DNA of 64,000 bases from Polynucleobacter sp. KF022 (GCF_027924105.1 NZ_AP026972.1:1302001-1366000); one strand, 5' to 3'; positions 13,831 to 22,590 are shown, counted from the stretch's first letter. Notes: generated by a model not told the origin, from the sequence alone. Translations and numbers: made by a program.

Positions 13831-16800
13831 GCTTCCACCTCTTTATCTTCAAACCATCTATACAGGACAGGCAATACCAATAAGGTCAAGGCTGTTGAGG
13901 TAATTAAACCCGCAATTACCACGGCCGCCAAGGGTCGAGTCACCTCTGAACCAGGGCCTCCAGAAAACAGCATAGGAACCAGCGCAAGCATTGCTACTGA
14001 AGCCGTCATCATGACTGGTCTAAAGCGATGACCGCAACCATGAAGCAAAGCATCTTCCATGCTGTATCCGTCTTCACGCAGCTGCTTAATAAAGGAGATC
14101 AAGACTACGCCATTAAGCACGGCGATGCCCCATAAATTAATAAATCCTACCGCCGCCGGAACTGATAAATACTCGCCTGTAATAAACAAACCAAAAACAC
14201 CACCAATCGATGCAAATGGTAGTACCAAAATAATGAGGCCCGCCAAACGTATCGACTTAAACAACATAAATAATAAGAAGAATATTGCCAAGACCGTCAA
14301 AGGAATGATGATCATGAGGCGTGCCATCGCTCTTTGCATATTTTCAAACTGACCACCCCATTGCAAGGTATAACCCTGGGGCAATTCCACATTCTTTGCG
14401 ATTAACTCTTGAGCCTCTTTTACAAAGCCACCCAAGTCACGACCCTCTACGTTCACACCCACTACAAGGCGACGTCTACCGGACTCGCGAGAGATTTGGG
14501 CCGGACCCTCTACCAAGGTCACTTCAGCTAAGTCTCGCATCAATACCTGCGCCCCGTCAGGTGAATGCAAAATAATATTTTCGATTGAATCTATATTATT
14601 TCTATAGGAACTCGGATAGCGCAGTACCAAGGGGAAGCGACGCTCTCCCTCGTAAATAGTGCTGGCCTGCTTACCGCCAATTGCCGTTTCAATCACTTCA
14701 TTCACATCTGAAACATTAATGCCATAGCGTGCAATCGCATCACGATCAATTTTGATGTTGAGATAGTTTTGACCAGAGGCTTGCTCAATACGTAAATCGT
14801 TACTACCTTTCATCTTGGTCAAGATTTGACCAATTTGCGAGCCCAGCTTTTGCAAGACAGGCAGCTCATCACCAAAGATTTTGACTGCTACCTGTGATCG
14901 CACACCAGATACCATCTCATCCACCCTGGCCGCAATCGGCTGAGAAATTGCTAACTCAATTCCGGGTAAAGTTTTGAGTTTTTCACGAATTTGTTGTGCA
15001 ATTTCTTCCTGACTCAGATCACGGTCACCCAAAGGTTTGAGTGTCACGATTGGGTCTGATTCATTTGGCTGGCCCGGATCTGCAGGCGATTCACCTTTAC
15101 CCAGTCGAGATACCGCCATCTCTACACCAGGTATGGTCATGATGCGTTTAATTGCCTCAAACTCTAATTTAATAGACTCGTCCAAAGAAATATTCGGCGC
15201 ACGGACAATCACTGGGGTAATGGAGCCTTCTTGCATCACTGGAATAAATGCTTTACCAAGCATTACAAATCCAACCATGCTAATACCTAGCGCAATGATG
15301 GCGCGTTTGACTACTAATTTAGGATTTGCCAAACACCAATGCAACCAGCGCTCATATGGTGCGCGCATTTTTTTGACGATCTTCGTATCGTCCTCGCCAC
15401 CACCCTTTAAAATATAGGAGCACAGGACTGGCGACAGTGTGAACGACAGAATCAAAGAGATGGTTAAGGCAATCGCAATCGTAATCGCCATCGGTGCAAA
15501 CATCTTGCCTTCCATACCCTCAAGCGAGAGCAGCGGCATAAAGACCAAAATAATGATGCCAACACCAAAGAGCACTGGTTTACCAACTTCAGATGCCGCT
15601 TCCAAGATGATCCTGTTTTTGGATTCACCACCTTTGAGACGTTCACCTAATTTGGCAAACGTGTTCTCTACAACCACGACAGAGCCGTCCACCATAATGC
15701 CAATCGCGATGGCAAGACCGCCCAAAGACATCAAGTTTGCTGAAATACCATAGCGATTCATCACCAAGAATGTGAGTAGTGGCGTTAGTAATAGTGTGGC
15801 AACCACAATCAGTGATGAGCGCACATCCCCTAAGAAGAGGAAAAGCAAAATAATGACCAGAATGACACCTTCAACCAGCACTTTTGCCACGTTAAACATG
15901 GCGGCGTTCACTAAATCGGTTCGGTCGTAAAAAGGCACAATCTGCAAGCCATCCGGCAACAGCTTACCTTCGTTAATTTCTTCAACCTTGAGCTTGATGC
16001 GGTTCACTACATCTCGTGCATTACCGCCACGAATCATCTGGATAATGCCGGCAACGCTTTCGGTATAACCATTCTTAATGGCGGCACCCTGACGAATCTC
16101 GCTGCCAATAGTAACTTCGGCCACGTTCCTCACGTATACCGGAATACCTTTCACTTCTTTCAGAATAATCTTGCCAATATCTTCTGGCTTAGTAATCAGA
16201 CCTAAACCACGAATGAGGTAACGCTCTGCATATGTTGGTAACTGACCACCACCAGAGTTAGCGTTATTTCTTGCAAGCGCTTGATAAACCTCATGCAAAC
16301 TAATCTGATAATGGCGTAAGCGCTCAGGATTCACTAATACTTGATATTCCCTGGCATAACCACCTTGTGTATTAATTTCAGCCACCCCAGGAATAGAGCG
16401 GAGCATCGGACGCACAATCCAATCTTGTACAGCACGCCGATCAGAAAGCTCATCCACCGATAACTCACGATGACGATCTGATGGGTGATCTAAAGTGTAC
16501 TGATAAACCTCACCCAGACCAGTGGATGGCGGCGCCAATACAGGCGTAATCCCAACCGGCATTTTGGAGGCCACTTCAATCAGTCGCTCTGTTACTAATT
16601 GACGGGCAAAGTAAATATCGGTTTTTTCTGTAAATACCAAAGTAATAACAGAGAGGCCATTGCGGTTTAAAGAACGCATTTCTGTTAAACCTGGCAAACC
16701 AGTCATCGCTAATTCAACTGGAATTGTGACAAAGCGCTCTACTTCTTCTGGAGATTTTCCAGGCGCCTCAGCAGCCACCTGAACCTGTACATTGGTGACA

Positions 16801-16922
16801 TCCGGAAATGCATCAACGGACAATCGTTTGGTGGCTAATAGTCCAGCAACGAGTAATACGATGGCAATAATGACTACCAATAAGCGTTGCTGTAACGAGA
16901 GGCGAACGATTCTTTCAATCAT
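13827..16922 (-). CDS. Heavy-metal efflux RND transporter, CzcA/CusA family
   Basis: A 1031-residue inner-membrane RND pump, the normal length for HME-RND proteins, with an N-terminal helix, two large periplasmic loops and two six-helix bundles. It would export divalent cations through a tripartite complex with the adaptor and TolC genes just upstream. The TM4 motif reads AIGIMVDGSVVVVEN: D412 and E419 are kept, but the first aspartate of the CzcA DFG motif is alanine (A406). It is therefore intermediate between CzcA (Zn/Co/Cd) and CusA (Cu/Ag), and I do not assign a metal from the family. The riboswitch-like leader of the operon argues for Mn2+. It is followed by an overlapping PII gene. Confidence 0.92.
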   Translation of the reverse strand: MIERIVRLSLQQRLLVVIIAIVLLVAGLLATKRLSVDAFPDVTNVQVQVAAEAPGKSPEEVERFVTIPVELAMTGLPGLTEMRSLNRNGLSVITLVFTEKTDIYFARQLVTERLIEVASKMPVGITPVLAPPSTGLGEVYQYTLDHPSDRHRELSVDELSDRRAVQDWIVRPMLRSIPGVAEINTQGGYAREYQVLVNPERLRHYQISLHEVYQALARNNANSGGGQLPTYAERYLIRGLGLITKPEDIGKIILKEVKGIPVYVRNVAEVTIGSEIRQGAAIKNGYTESVAGIIQMIRGGNARDVVNRIKLKVEEINEGKLLPDGLQIVPFYDRTDLVNAAMFNVAKVLVEGVILVIILLFLFLGDVRSSLIVVATLLLTPLLTFLVMNRYGISANLMSLGGLAIAIGIMVDGSVVVVENTFAKLGERLKGGESKNRIILEAASEVGKPVLFGVGIIILVFMPLLSLEGMEGKMFAPMAITIAIALTISLILSFTLSPVLCSYILKGGGEDDTKIVKKMRAPYERWLHWCLANPKLVVKRAIIALGISMVGFVMLGKAFIPVMQEGSITPVIVRAPNISLDESIKLEFEAIKRIMTIPGVEMAVSRLGKGESPADPGQPNESDPIVTLKPLGDRDLSQEEIAQQIREKLKTLPGIELAISQPIAARVDEMVSGVRSQVAVKIFGDELPVLQKLGSQIGQILTKMKGSNDLRIEQASGQNYLNIKIDRDAIARYGINVSDVNEVIETAIGGKQASTIYEGERRFPLVLRYPSSYRNNIDSIENIILHSPDGAQVLMRDLAEVTLVEGPAQISRESGRRRLVVGVNVEGRDLGGFVKEAQELIAKNVELPQGYTLQWGGQFENMQRAMARLMIIIPLTVLAIFFLLFMLFKSIRLAGLIILVLPFASIGGVFGLFITGEYLSVPAAVGFINLWGIAVLNGVVLISFIKQLREDGYSMEDALLHGCGHRFRPVMMTASVAMLALVPMLFSGGPGSEVTRPLAAVVIAGLITSTALTLLVLPVLYRWFEDKEVEA

Positions 16923-16926
16923 TTAT

Positions 16927-18273
16927 TTATCCGCCACTCAGCTGACGCTTACGCTCTGTGTTTAAGTGATAGGCGCCTGTAATGGCAATTTCTTGACCTT
17001 CTTTGAGCCCTGAAATCACAGGGCGATAGCCCTTGCCTTCTGGACCAAGCTTAACGGGCACCATGCGATAAGTATCGTCATCCAGTCTCACGAAAACGTG
17101 ATCATGATTATCTTCGCGAACAATGGCGCCCAAAGGTACTACTAATTTATCCACCGGCTGACTCTCAATCAACATGGTTGCCAACATGCCAGGTTTAATT
17201 TGCCCTTCTTTATTTGCCAGCTCCATCCGTACCACCACAGTACGGGTTTGTGGATTAACAATCGAATCCACATGAGCGACCACGCCTTCAATATCTTGAT
17301 TGCGCAGTGCTGGAATAATGACTGAAGCTTTTTGACCCTTACGGATTAAATATGAATTACTTTCTGGCACCTCAGAGATTGCCCAGAGCGAGCTGAGATC
17401 AGCAACAGTAAATAAGGCGTCAGCAGGTTGCACTACCTGACCTTTATTAATCTTGCGCTCTACGATTTCTCCAGGAATTGTGGCAATCACATTATTAATA
17501 GATTCAATCACACCGGATTTAGCAAGTCGATCGATGCTAGTTTGATCCATGCCCTGCACTCGTAATTGATCATTGGCGGCACGGAACTCTGCTTTTGCGC
17601 TACTTGCCTCAGCTTCACGCCTTTGCAGTTCTGCCAGAGCAATCACGTCCTCTTTGTAAAGAATTTTTGCACGATTGGCAGCTTGATCAGCCAGCTGACT
17701 GGCGCTCTTCGCTTTCAAATACGAAAGTTGGGACTGAGTCAACTCAGTAGAGGTAATTTTTGCCAAGATATCGCCCTGCTTCACGATCTGACCAGGTACG
17801 GCCAGAATCTCTGAAACTCGGCCAGTAACGTTAGCGCCAATTCGAGAAAGATAAAGCTCATTAAAATCAATTCGGCCTGAGGCGCGTAACTCCTCAACAA
17901 ACGGAGATACCTGAGCTTTGCCGTCCGTAATCATCTTATGTAAATCTTCATTGACGATAACCACATTGGGATCTTGCACAGATTTAATGGCAGGACTTCT
18001 ATCAAATACGTTGAAGTAATTTAGAACAATGGTGAACGCACAGAACCAAGGCAGATAAAACAACCCATTTTTAAACCATGATGGGGATTTGTCATAGCGA
18101 CCAGTAATAGCAGGCACATGCTCGCCAAGCCATTGATGGGCCTGAGCATATAGCTGGTTTTGGGTCTGAATAACTTGGCCGAACAATTCCTTTGAGTGGA
18201 ATTTAATCTTTCGGACCAAAAAGGTTTTCCAGACCTTGATCTTTTTCAGAATCACCGCTAACTCTTGGTTCAT
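16927..18273 (-). CDS. RND efflux periplasmic adaptor (membrane fusion protein)
   Basis: A 448-residue membrane fusion protein linking the RND pump to the TolC channel. Biotinyl-lipoyl-like segments (VSEILAVPGQIVKQGDILAKI) flank an alpha-helical hairpin rich in Ala, Lys and Glu (about 185-250). A beta-barrel domain and the C-terminal GLKEGQEIAITGAYHL follow. Unusually, the N-terminus has about 70 hydrophilic residues before one membrane helix (FYLPWFCAFTIVLNYFNVF), instead of a cleaved signal. The ATG at 18273 overlaps the tolC-like stop (ATGA), and a longer reading from 18303 is unnecessary. Coupled with the RND gene 4 nt downstream. Confidence 0.88.
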   Translation of the reverse strand: MNQELAVILKKIKVWKTFLVRKIKFHSKELFGQVIQTQNQLYAQAHQWLGEHVPAITGRYDKSPSWFKNGLFYLPWFCAFTIVLNYFNVFDRSPAIKSVQDPNVVIVNEDLHKMITDGKAQVSPFVEELRASGRIDFNELYLSRIGANVTGRVSEILAVPGQIVKQGDILAKITSTELTQSQLSYLKAKSASQLADQAANRAKILYKEDVIALAELQRREAEASSAKAEFRAANDQLRVQGMDQTSIDRLAKSGVIESINNVIATIPGEIVERKINKGQVVQPADALFTVADLSSLWAISEVPESNSYLIRKGQKASVIIPALRNQDIEGVVAHVDSIVNPQTRTVVVRMELANKEGQIKPGMLATMLIESQPVDKLVVPLGAIVREDNHDHVFVRLDDDTYRMVPVKLGPEGKGYRPVISGLKEGQEIAITGAYHLNTERKRQLSGG

Positions 18274-19535
18274 TGCATTCCACTTTCTATCTTCGCAAGC
18301 CACTCAGGACTTGCTCTTAATCTTTGAATCTCAGTGACTACAGAAGCTAAATCAAAACGTGCCTTAATCAAATCATTTCGTGCTGCCCGAAAGGTTCTTT
18401 GGGCATCTAAATACTCCAACATGCCGCGCTCGCCATAGCGATAAGACACCTCAGCAATCCTTTGCGCACTGCCTGCCAACTGCACTACTTCCTGACTTAA
18501 AACTTTTACTTGATAGCTAGTCATTTGGTACAGCTTGTAAGCCGTTTCCATTTGCTGATCTAAGGTTTGGCTTTGCGCATTCAATTGGTTTTTAGCTTTG
18601 GAAGCATTCGCTTCTGCCTCAGCAATCTGTCCACCTTTGAAGTCCCAAATCGGAATACTTACTTGCAAACCATAGAGACGATCAGTGAAGTTTGGGTCGT
18701 TGTATTGAGAGGCTTTGAAAGCTAAACGAGGTAAGCGAGAATTTTTTTCAAAGCTCAGCTTAGACTCGGAAGCCTCTACTTCTGCTTTTGCTTTTTGCAG
18801 TTCAGGACTCTGGCTTTGAACCTCATTCAATAACTGTGTTAGTGAAGGCAACACCTCAGGCTTTGGTTGCTCTGCTATCACCGTGTAATCTGCAGGTAAC
18901 TGATGACCCACTGCTTGGCGTAATTGACTACGAGCCTGCTCTACCCTCAACTTACTAGACTCCGCTGTAATTTGTGCGTTGAGAAATTCGGTTTGCACCC
19001 GAATTAATTCAAAGCGCGCTGTCTCACCAACGTCATACCGAATTTGCATACGATCCCGAATCTGCTTCGTGAGACTCATATCTTCTTCTGCAGCTTTTTG
19101 CTCTGCTTCACGGCGCATTAATTCATAAAAGCGCTGTTGAACTCTGGAAATCGTCTCAACCTCAAATGCAACACGTGTTGCCTCGGCTGCACGTAAATTT
19201 GCCTCCGCTGCATTCACTCGAGGGAAGCGGGTGTAGGGCATATCCAATGGCTGAGTAACCGCCCATGAAGACACGCTGCCTACTGTCAAAGGTCCAGTAG
19301 CGGATCTTTGCTGACCAGTGCTGATCTCAAACTCTGGGTTTGGGATGGCTCTTGCAGTAGATAGCTGTCCTTTAATTGCCCTGGACTGATCTCGCGCAGC
19401 CAAGACTTGAGGACTGGACTCTAAAGAGATGGAAATCAAGTCATTCATAGTGAATGACTTTTTAGATTGTGCGCTGACATTTGCAACCATCATGGTGCTA
19501 ACAAAAGCAATCGCTAACCATCGGTACCGCGTCAT
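18270..19535 (-). CDS. TolC-family outer membrane efflux protein (CzcC-like)
   Basis: This is the outer-membrane channel of the tripartite efflux system. From the ATG at 19535 the 421-residue protein begins with a typical signal peptide (MTRYRWLAIAFVSTMMVANVSA). Two repeats of long helices with outer membrane efflux protein signatures follow (SLESSPQVLAARDQ, RFPRVNAAEANLRAAE, YRYGERGMLEYLDAQRT). The open frame extends to a TTG at 19667, but that adds 44 residues before the signal peptide and is rejected. First gene of a four-gene operon (channel, adaptor, pump, PII). Its 5' leader contains the Mn2+ riboswitch-like element at 19690-19785. Confidence 0.88.
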   Translation of the reverse strand: MTRYRWLAIAFVSTMMVANVSAQSKKSFTMNDLISISLESSPQVLAARDQSRAIKGQLSTARAIPNPEFEISTGQQRSATGPLTVGSVSSWAVTQPLDMPYTRFPRVNAAEANLRAAEATRVAFEVETISRVQQRFYELMRREAEQKAAEEDMSLTKQIRDRMQIRYDVGETARFELIRVQTEFLNAQITAESSKLRVEQARSQLRQAVGHQLPADYTVIAEQPKPEVLPSLTQLLNEVQSQSPELQKAKAEVEASESKLSFEKNSRLPRLAFKASQYNDPNFTDRLYGLQVSIPIWDFKGGQIAEAEANASKAKNQLNAQSQTLDQQMETAYKLYQMTSYQVKVLSQEVVQLAGSAQRIAEVSYRYGERGMLEYLDAQRTFRAARNDLIKARFDLASVVTEIQRLRASPEWLAKIESGMQ

Positions 19536-19689
19536 ACGCCCAACTTGCAAAGAATCTAAACGCAAATTATCCAACCACCCATGTGGAAGAGCAAGGAAAT
19601 GTCCCCAATTTGGGGCGCAAGAGGGCAAAACAATGCCGGAACGAAAGATTTTGAGATGGAAAGTCAATATTTAGCCATTTAGAAAATAG

Positions 19690-19785
19690 TAAATGGTCTT
19701 GCCTTAAAAATTACTCACATACCGGGCTTGAAGGCCGTAATGACGATATGTGAGACCCATTGCTGGGCAGGCTACTCCCCGTTTA
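19690..19785 (-). promoter_or_regulatory. Candidate yybP-ykoY (Mn2+-sensing) riboswitch in the leader of the efflux operon
   Basis: Read on the minus strand, the element starts with GGGGAGTAGC (19780-19771), a small CCC/GGG hairpin and a perfect 8-bp stem CTCACATA / TATGTGAG (19754-19747 with 19721-19714). TCGTCA (19746-19741) follows the 5' arm, then GGCC..GCCCGG, and the element ends with GGCAAGACC (19703-19695). This order and these conserved blocks match the yybP-ykoY consensus, whose L1 and L3 loops bind Mn2+. A closing P1 (TAAA/TTTA, 19785-19782 with 19693-19690) competes with an alternative 7-bp stem (19690-19696 with 19675-19681), a plausible switch. The first downstream gene on this strand is the tolC-like gene, 155 nt away. 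Confidence 0.82.
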
Positions 19786-19829
19786 TTCATCTTATTAGAT
19801 CACAGTTAGCAATAACACTCTGTTCGTAC

Positions 19830-20162
19830 TCACGCATACACATGGTTAGAGAGGCGACCATATTTTTGAGCCTTATGAAGCGCTTTTTGCATGTGCTTAT
19901 AAACCTTCTTTAAGCCCATCTCTAGCGCTGTTCTTCGATCTCTTGCGGTAATGCTGACTTCAATCTGGCGATTATCAAAAGTTTGCAACTCAATAATGCA
20001 GTTTTGATTGCAGCCAGTTTTTGCCTGGGCTACAGAGGAATACTTCACTTTAATTTTTCGCACTAACCAAAAGAGTCGCTTGAGAGAAAATTTCACGCGA
20101 TTTTCAGTGAAGGTTTTAAATTCTGGCTCGATTTGTTCTTTTGCTTCCAATATGACATTCAT
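19830..20162 (-). CDS. HPF/RaiA-like ribosome-associated protein
   Basis: A 110-residue basic protein with the beta-alpha-beta layout of hibernation promoting factor / RaiA. A charged N-terminus is followed by a strand (KIKVKYSSVA), a strand with NCIIELQTFD, then IEVSITARDRRTALEMGLKKVYKHMQKAL. The last part matches the canonical DNPYAAID-type helix that ends in RQL in HPF. Members bind the 30S A/P site in stationary phase. Similarity is moderate, so the family call is an inference. A strong AAGGAGA site precedes the ATG. It is upstream of the Mn riboswitch-like element on the same strand, with no sign of co-transcription. Confidence 0.65.
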   Translation of the reverse strand: MNVILEAKEQIEPEFKTFTENRVKFSLKRLFWLVRKIKVKYSSVAQAKTGCNQNCIIELQTFDNRQIEVSITARDRRTALEMGLKKVYKHMQKALHKAQKYGRLSNHVYA

Positions 20163-20270
20163 GTCTCGTCTCCTTAGTTGAACAACATAGATTCAATATA
20201 AGGCGATCTTTAGTCTTAATAAAGCAGATATTAATTGATTTTAATTCTGTTATTTACTGAGTATTAGCCT

Positions 20271-20297
20271 AAAAAAATGCCCTCGGGTAGAGGGCAT
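20271..20297 (-). terminator. Intrinsic terminator of the terC-usp gene
   Basis: On the minus strand an 8-bp stem (20297-20290 with 20284-20277) closes a 5-nt loop and is followed by seven T residues. It begins 23 nt after the stop at 20321. Confidence 0.85.
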
Positions 20298-20320
20298 AAA
20301 GAGAACCGCAGGTTGTAAAA

Positions 20321-21577
20321 CTAATCAATCACAGCTGCCATTAAGGCAGTTGCTGCACCCGCCCCTAAGGCAGGGATGCCCCAACGCTCGAGCGTAGATA
20401 AAGACTTGCCAGTCACTACCTCAACAGGAATATCACTGATTTCCAGTAATTTTGCTGTCGTCGAGTTTTCAAATAAGCGGCTGAGCGTATTTTTCTTAGA
20501 GGTTCCAATCACAATACGATTGCAATCTAAGCGCTGCGCTTCATCTCGTAAAGCCTCTCCCTTATCGCCAGTCACATAAGTAAAGGAGAAATTCACGCCT
20601 GCTTTTTCCAGAAATTCGGCTGCTGACTTCGCCGCAGTTTTAGCGCGATCTGCTTGCCACTCATTGATTGTTTGCTTACTCAAAAACTTACGTATGTGCG
20701 TGTACAGAGTAGGCTGCACATTGCAGATATGAAACTGCGTTTGACGATCGTTGCCATACATGTTCACCGCATGTTTTAAGGCTATCAAAGCATTATTCGA
20801 ATCATCAACCGGGATGAGAACTTTATTCATTACTTCACCTCCTACGTTATTGGACTGCTTATCGGATACTTCTGTATCAACTACAGCTGGCGCAATTGTC
20901 TCCTCCAGCGCCAACCTACTCTTCATGAAACCACCAAACAAAACACCAAATATCACAAGGGCTTGGACGGCATACCCAAATGCAGAGTTTTGGAATAACT
21001 GCATTTCCTTAACCATTGGCTCTGAGATCATCATCTTTGCCGCAGTCCATGCCAATACGCCAGCACCTATATAAGTAATCGATGGATAGCGTTCAACCAA
21101 CTTCAGAATTTGTGTTGAACCCCAAATTACGATTGGAATACTAATGAGCAGGCCTAGTACTACCAATACATAGCTACCGTGAGAAGCGCCAGCCACAGCC
21201 AAAACGTTATCTAGACCCATAACTGCATCAGCAATCACAATGGTCTTCATTGCACCCCAAAAACTAGTAGAGGCATTGTTATGACCGCCATCTTCATCTT
21301 TTGCAGGGGTTAGAAGCTTGTAAGCAATCCACACCAGGAGCAGGCCACCAATCAACATCAAGCCAGGTATCTTTAGTAGATACACTACTACCAGCGTCAT
21401 TGCGCTTCTCACTGCAATTGCGCCAACCGCTCCCCAGACAATCGCTTTCTTTTGTAAATGGGCTGGCAAATTTCTGGCGGCCATCGCAATGACGATCGCG
21501 TTATCGCCAGCCAATACCAAATCAATCACCACAATTGCTAGTAGTGCCGAAAAAAACTCAGGGCTAAATAGTTCCAA
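20321..21577 (-). CDS. TerC/YjbE-family membrane protein fused to a C-terminal UspA domain
   Basis: A 418-residue fusion. Residues 1-220 form a seven-helix TerC-type membrane protein with the acidic motifs IDLVLAGDNAIVIA (about 19-32) and IADAVMGLDNVLAVAG (about 115-130), typical of Mn2+/Ca2+ exporters such as Alx, YceF and MeeF. After a hydrophilic linker, residues 250-395 are a UspA domain (KVLIPVDDSNNA ... VIGTSKKNTLSRLFENSTT). A short hydrophobic C-terminus follows. The start is TTG at 21577 with GAGGT 8 nt upstream. A strong internal Shine-Dalgarno and ATG at 20843-20828 could yield the Usp domain alone (169 aa). Divergent from an NhaR-like regulator gene. Confidence 0.88.
   Translation of the reverse strand: MELFSPEFFSALLAIVVIDLVLAGDNAIVIAMAARNLPAHLQKKAIVWGAVGAIAVRSAMTLVVVYLLKIPGLMLIGGLLLVWIAYKLLTPAKDEDGGHNNASTSFWGAMKTIVIADAVMGLDNVLAVAGASHGSYVLVVLGLLISIPIVIWGSTQILKLVERYPSITYIGAGVLAWTAAKMMISEPMVKEMQLFQNSAFGYAVQALVIFGVLFGGFMKSRLALEETIAPAVVDTEVSDKQSNNVGGEVMNKVLIPVDDSNNALIALKHAVNMYGNDRQTQFHICNVQPTLYTHIRKFLSKQTINEWQADRAKTAAKSAAEFLEKAGVNFSFTYVTGDKGEALRDEAQRLDCNRIVIGTSKKNTLSRLFENSTTAKLLEISDIPVEVVTGKSLSTLERWGIPALGAGAATALMAAVID
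20828..20843 (-). promoter_or_regulatory. Internal Shine-Dalgarno and start codon inside the terC-usp fusion
   Basis: The minus strand reads AGGAGGT (20843-20837), a 6-nt spacer, then ATG (20830-20828), which is codon 250 and the first residue of the UspA domain. It is one of the best ribosome-binding sites in the window. It suggests independent translation of the domain, or a former gene boundary joined by loss of a stop codon. Confidence 0.6.
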
Positions 21578-21711
21578 TTGAATACCTCTATTTGTTTAAA
21601 TTAAATAAGCAGCACATGAAATGCCATGACTAACCATGGGGTTAATGTAGGCTTATTTGTATTTAGCTAAAAGCAGATATATATTGATAGTAATTTCGGA
21701 AAAAACTGAAT

Positions 21712-22590
21712 ATGGCCAATACCTATAATTACCGTCACCTCTACTACTTCTGGGTGGTCGCCAAAGAGGGCAGCATGTCTAAAGCGGCAGAGCGCCTGGA
21801 TATGGCTATTCAAACTATTAGCGCCCAAGTGCATGAATTAGAGAAATCACTGGGCTACATGCTATTTAAACCTGCTGGGCGAGGGATTGCCCTCACAGAA
21901 TCCGGGTTTGCAGCCCTAGAAATTGCCGATCAAATTTTCTCTATCGGAGAGAAGCTACCTGAAGCAGTTCGTGATGCAGCTAAATCCCCTAGAACCAAAA
22001 TTACTGTTGGTGTTTCTGATGGCCTTCCCAAATTTGTTACCAGACAGATGCTAGAACCTATCTTGAAACACAAAGATGTTCAATTGATTGCTCATGAAGG
22101 TGAATTTGATGATTTGTTGGCTGACCTTGCATTACATCGATTAGATATCGTCTTGGCCGACCGTCCTGCGCCAAATAATAAAAATCTCAACGTCTACAGT
22201 GAAGAGTTAACAAAAAGTGTTATTGCTTGGTATGCCCCTAAGCAACTCTCCAAGAAGGCAAAAGCGAATTTTCCTGATTGCTTAAAAGATCTGCCCGTTC
22301 TGTTACCTACAGCACACTCCACGGTACGTCCACTCATTGATCAGTGGCTAAAAAAGCATGACATCCTTCCTAATATTGTGGGAGAGTTTGAGGATAGTGC
22401 CCTACTCAAGACCTTTGCAGCTAGTGGGCTAGGCGTCTTTCCTGCGGGCAAGTTAATTGAGAAAGAGCTTAAGGATACCTACGGCATTGAACTCCTGGGT
22501 AGTTGTGATGACATATATGAATACTTTTATGCCATTCGCTCAGAAAAGAAAATTCAGCACCCTCTTGTTCAGGCCATCATTAAGCAATAA
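21712..22590 (+). CDS. nhaR: LysR-type regulator of the NhaR subfamily
   Basis: A 292-residue LysR regulator. The opening NYRHLYYFWVVAKEGSMSKA is the distinctive NhaR start, followed by the helix-turn-helix and an effector domain (VGVSDGLPKFVTRQML; LHRLDIVLADRPAP; GEFEDSALLKTFAASGLGVFPAG). In E. coli NhaR responds to Na+ and activates the nhaA antiporter gene. Here it is divergent from terC-usp (134 nt apart) and 20 nt upstream of an SbtA-type Na+/bicarbonate permease gene on the same strand. It could therefore control either ion-related unit according to Na+ or pH. The gene symbol follows subfamily resemblance and the regulon is inferred. Confidence 0.85.
   Translation: MANTYNYRHLYYFWVVAKEGSMSKAAERLDMAIQTISAQVHELEKSLGYMLFKPAGRGIALTESGFAALEIADQIFSIGEKLPEAVRDAAKSPRTKITVGVSDGLPKFVTRQMLEPILKHKDVQLIAHEGEFDDLLADLALHRLDIVLADRPAPNNKNLNVYSEELTKSVIAWYAPKQLSKKAKANFPDCLKDLPVLLPTAHSTVRPLIDQWLKKHDILPNIVGEFEDSALLKTFAASGLGVFPAGKLIEKELKDTYGIELLGSCDDIYEYFYAIRSEKKIQHPLVQAIIKQ

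Noticed and set aside
14059..15753. Several + strand frames of 80-126 codons across the RND gene
   Set aside because: All are antisense shadows of one continuous 1031-codon gene with clear family motifs.
19536..19667. N-terminal extension of the TolC-like protein from TTG 19667
   Set aside because: It would place 44 residues before a normal signal peptide; the ATG at 19535 starts exactly at the signal peptide.
21578..21711. A second yybP-ykoY riboswitch before terC-usp
   Set aside because: The GGGGAGTAGC block, TCGTCA and GACC end are absent from the leader.
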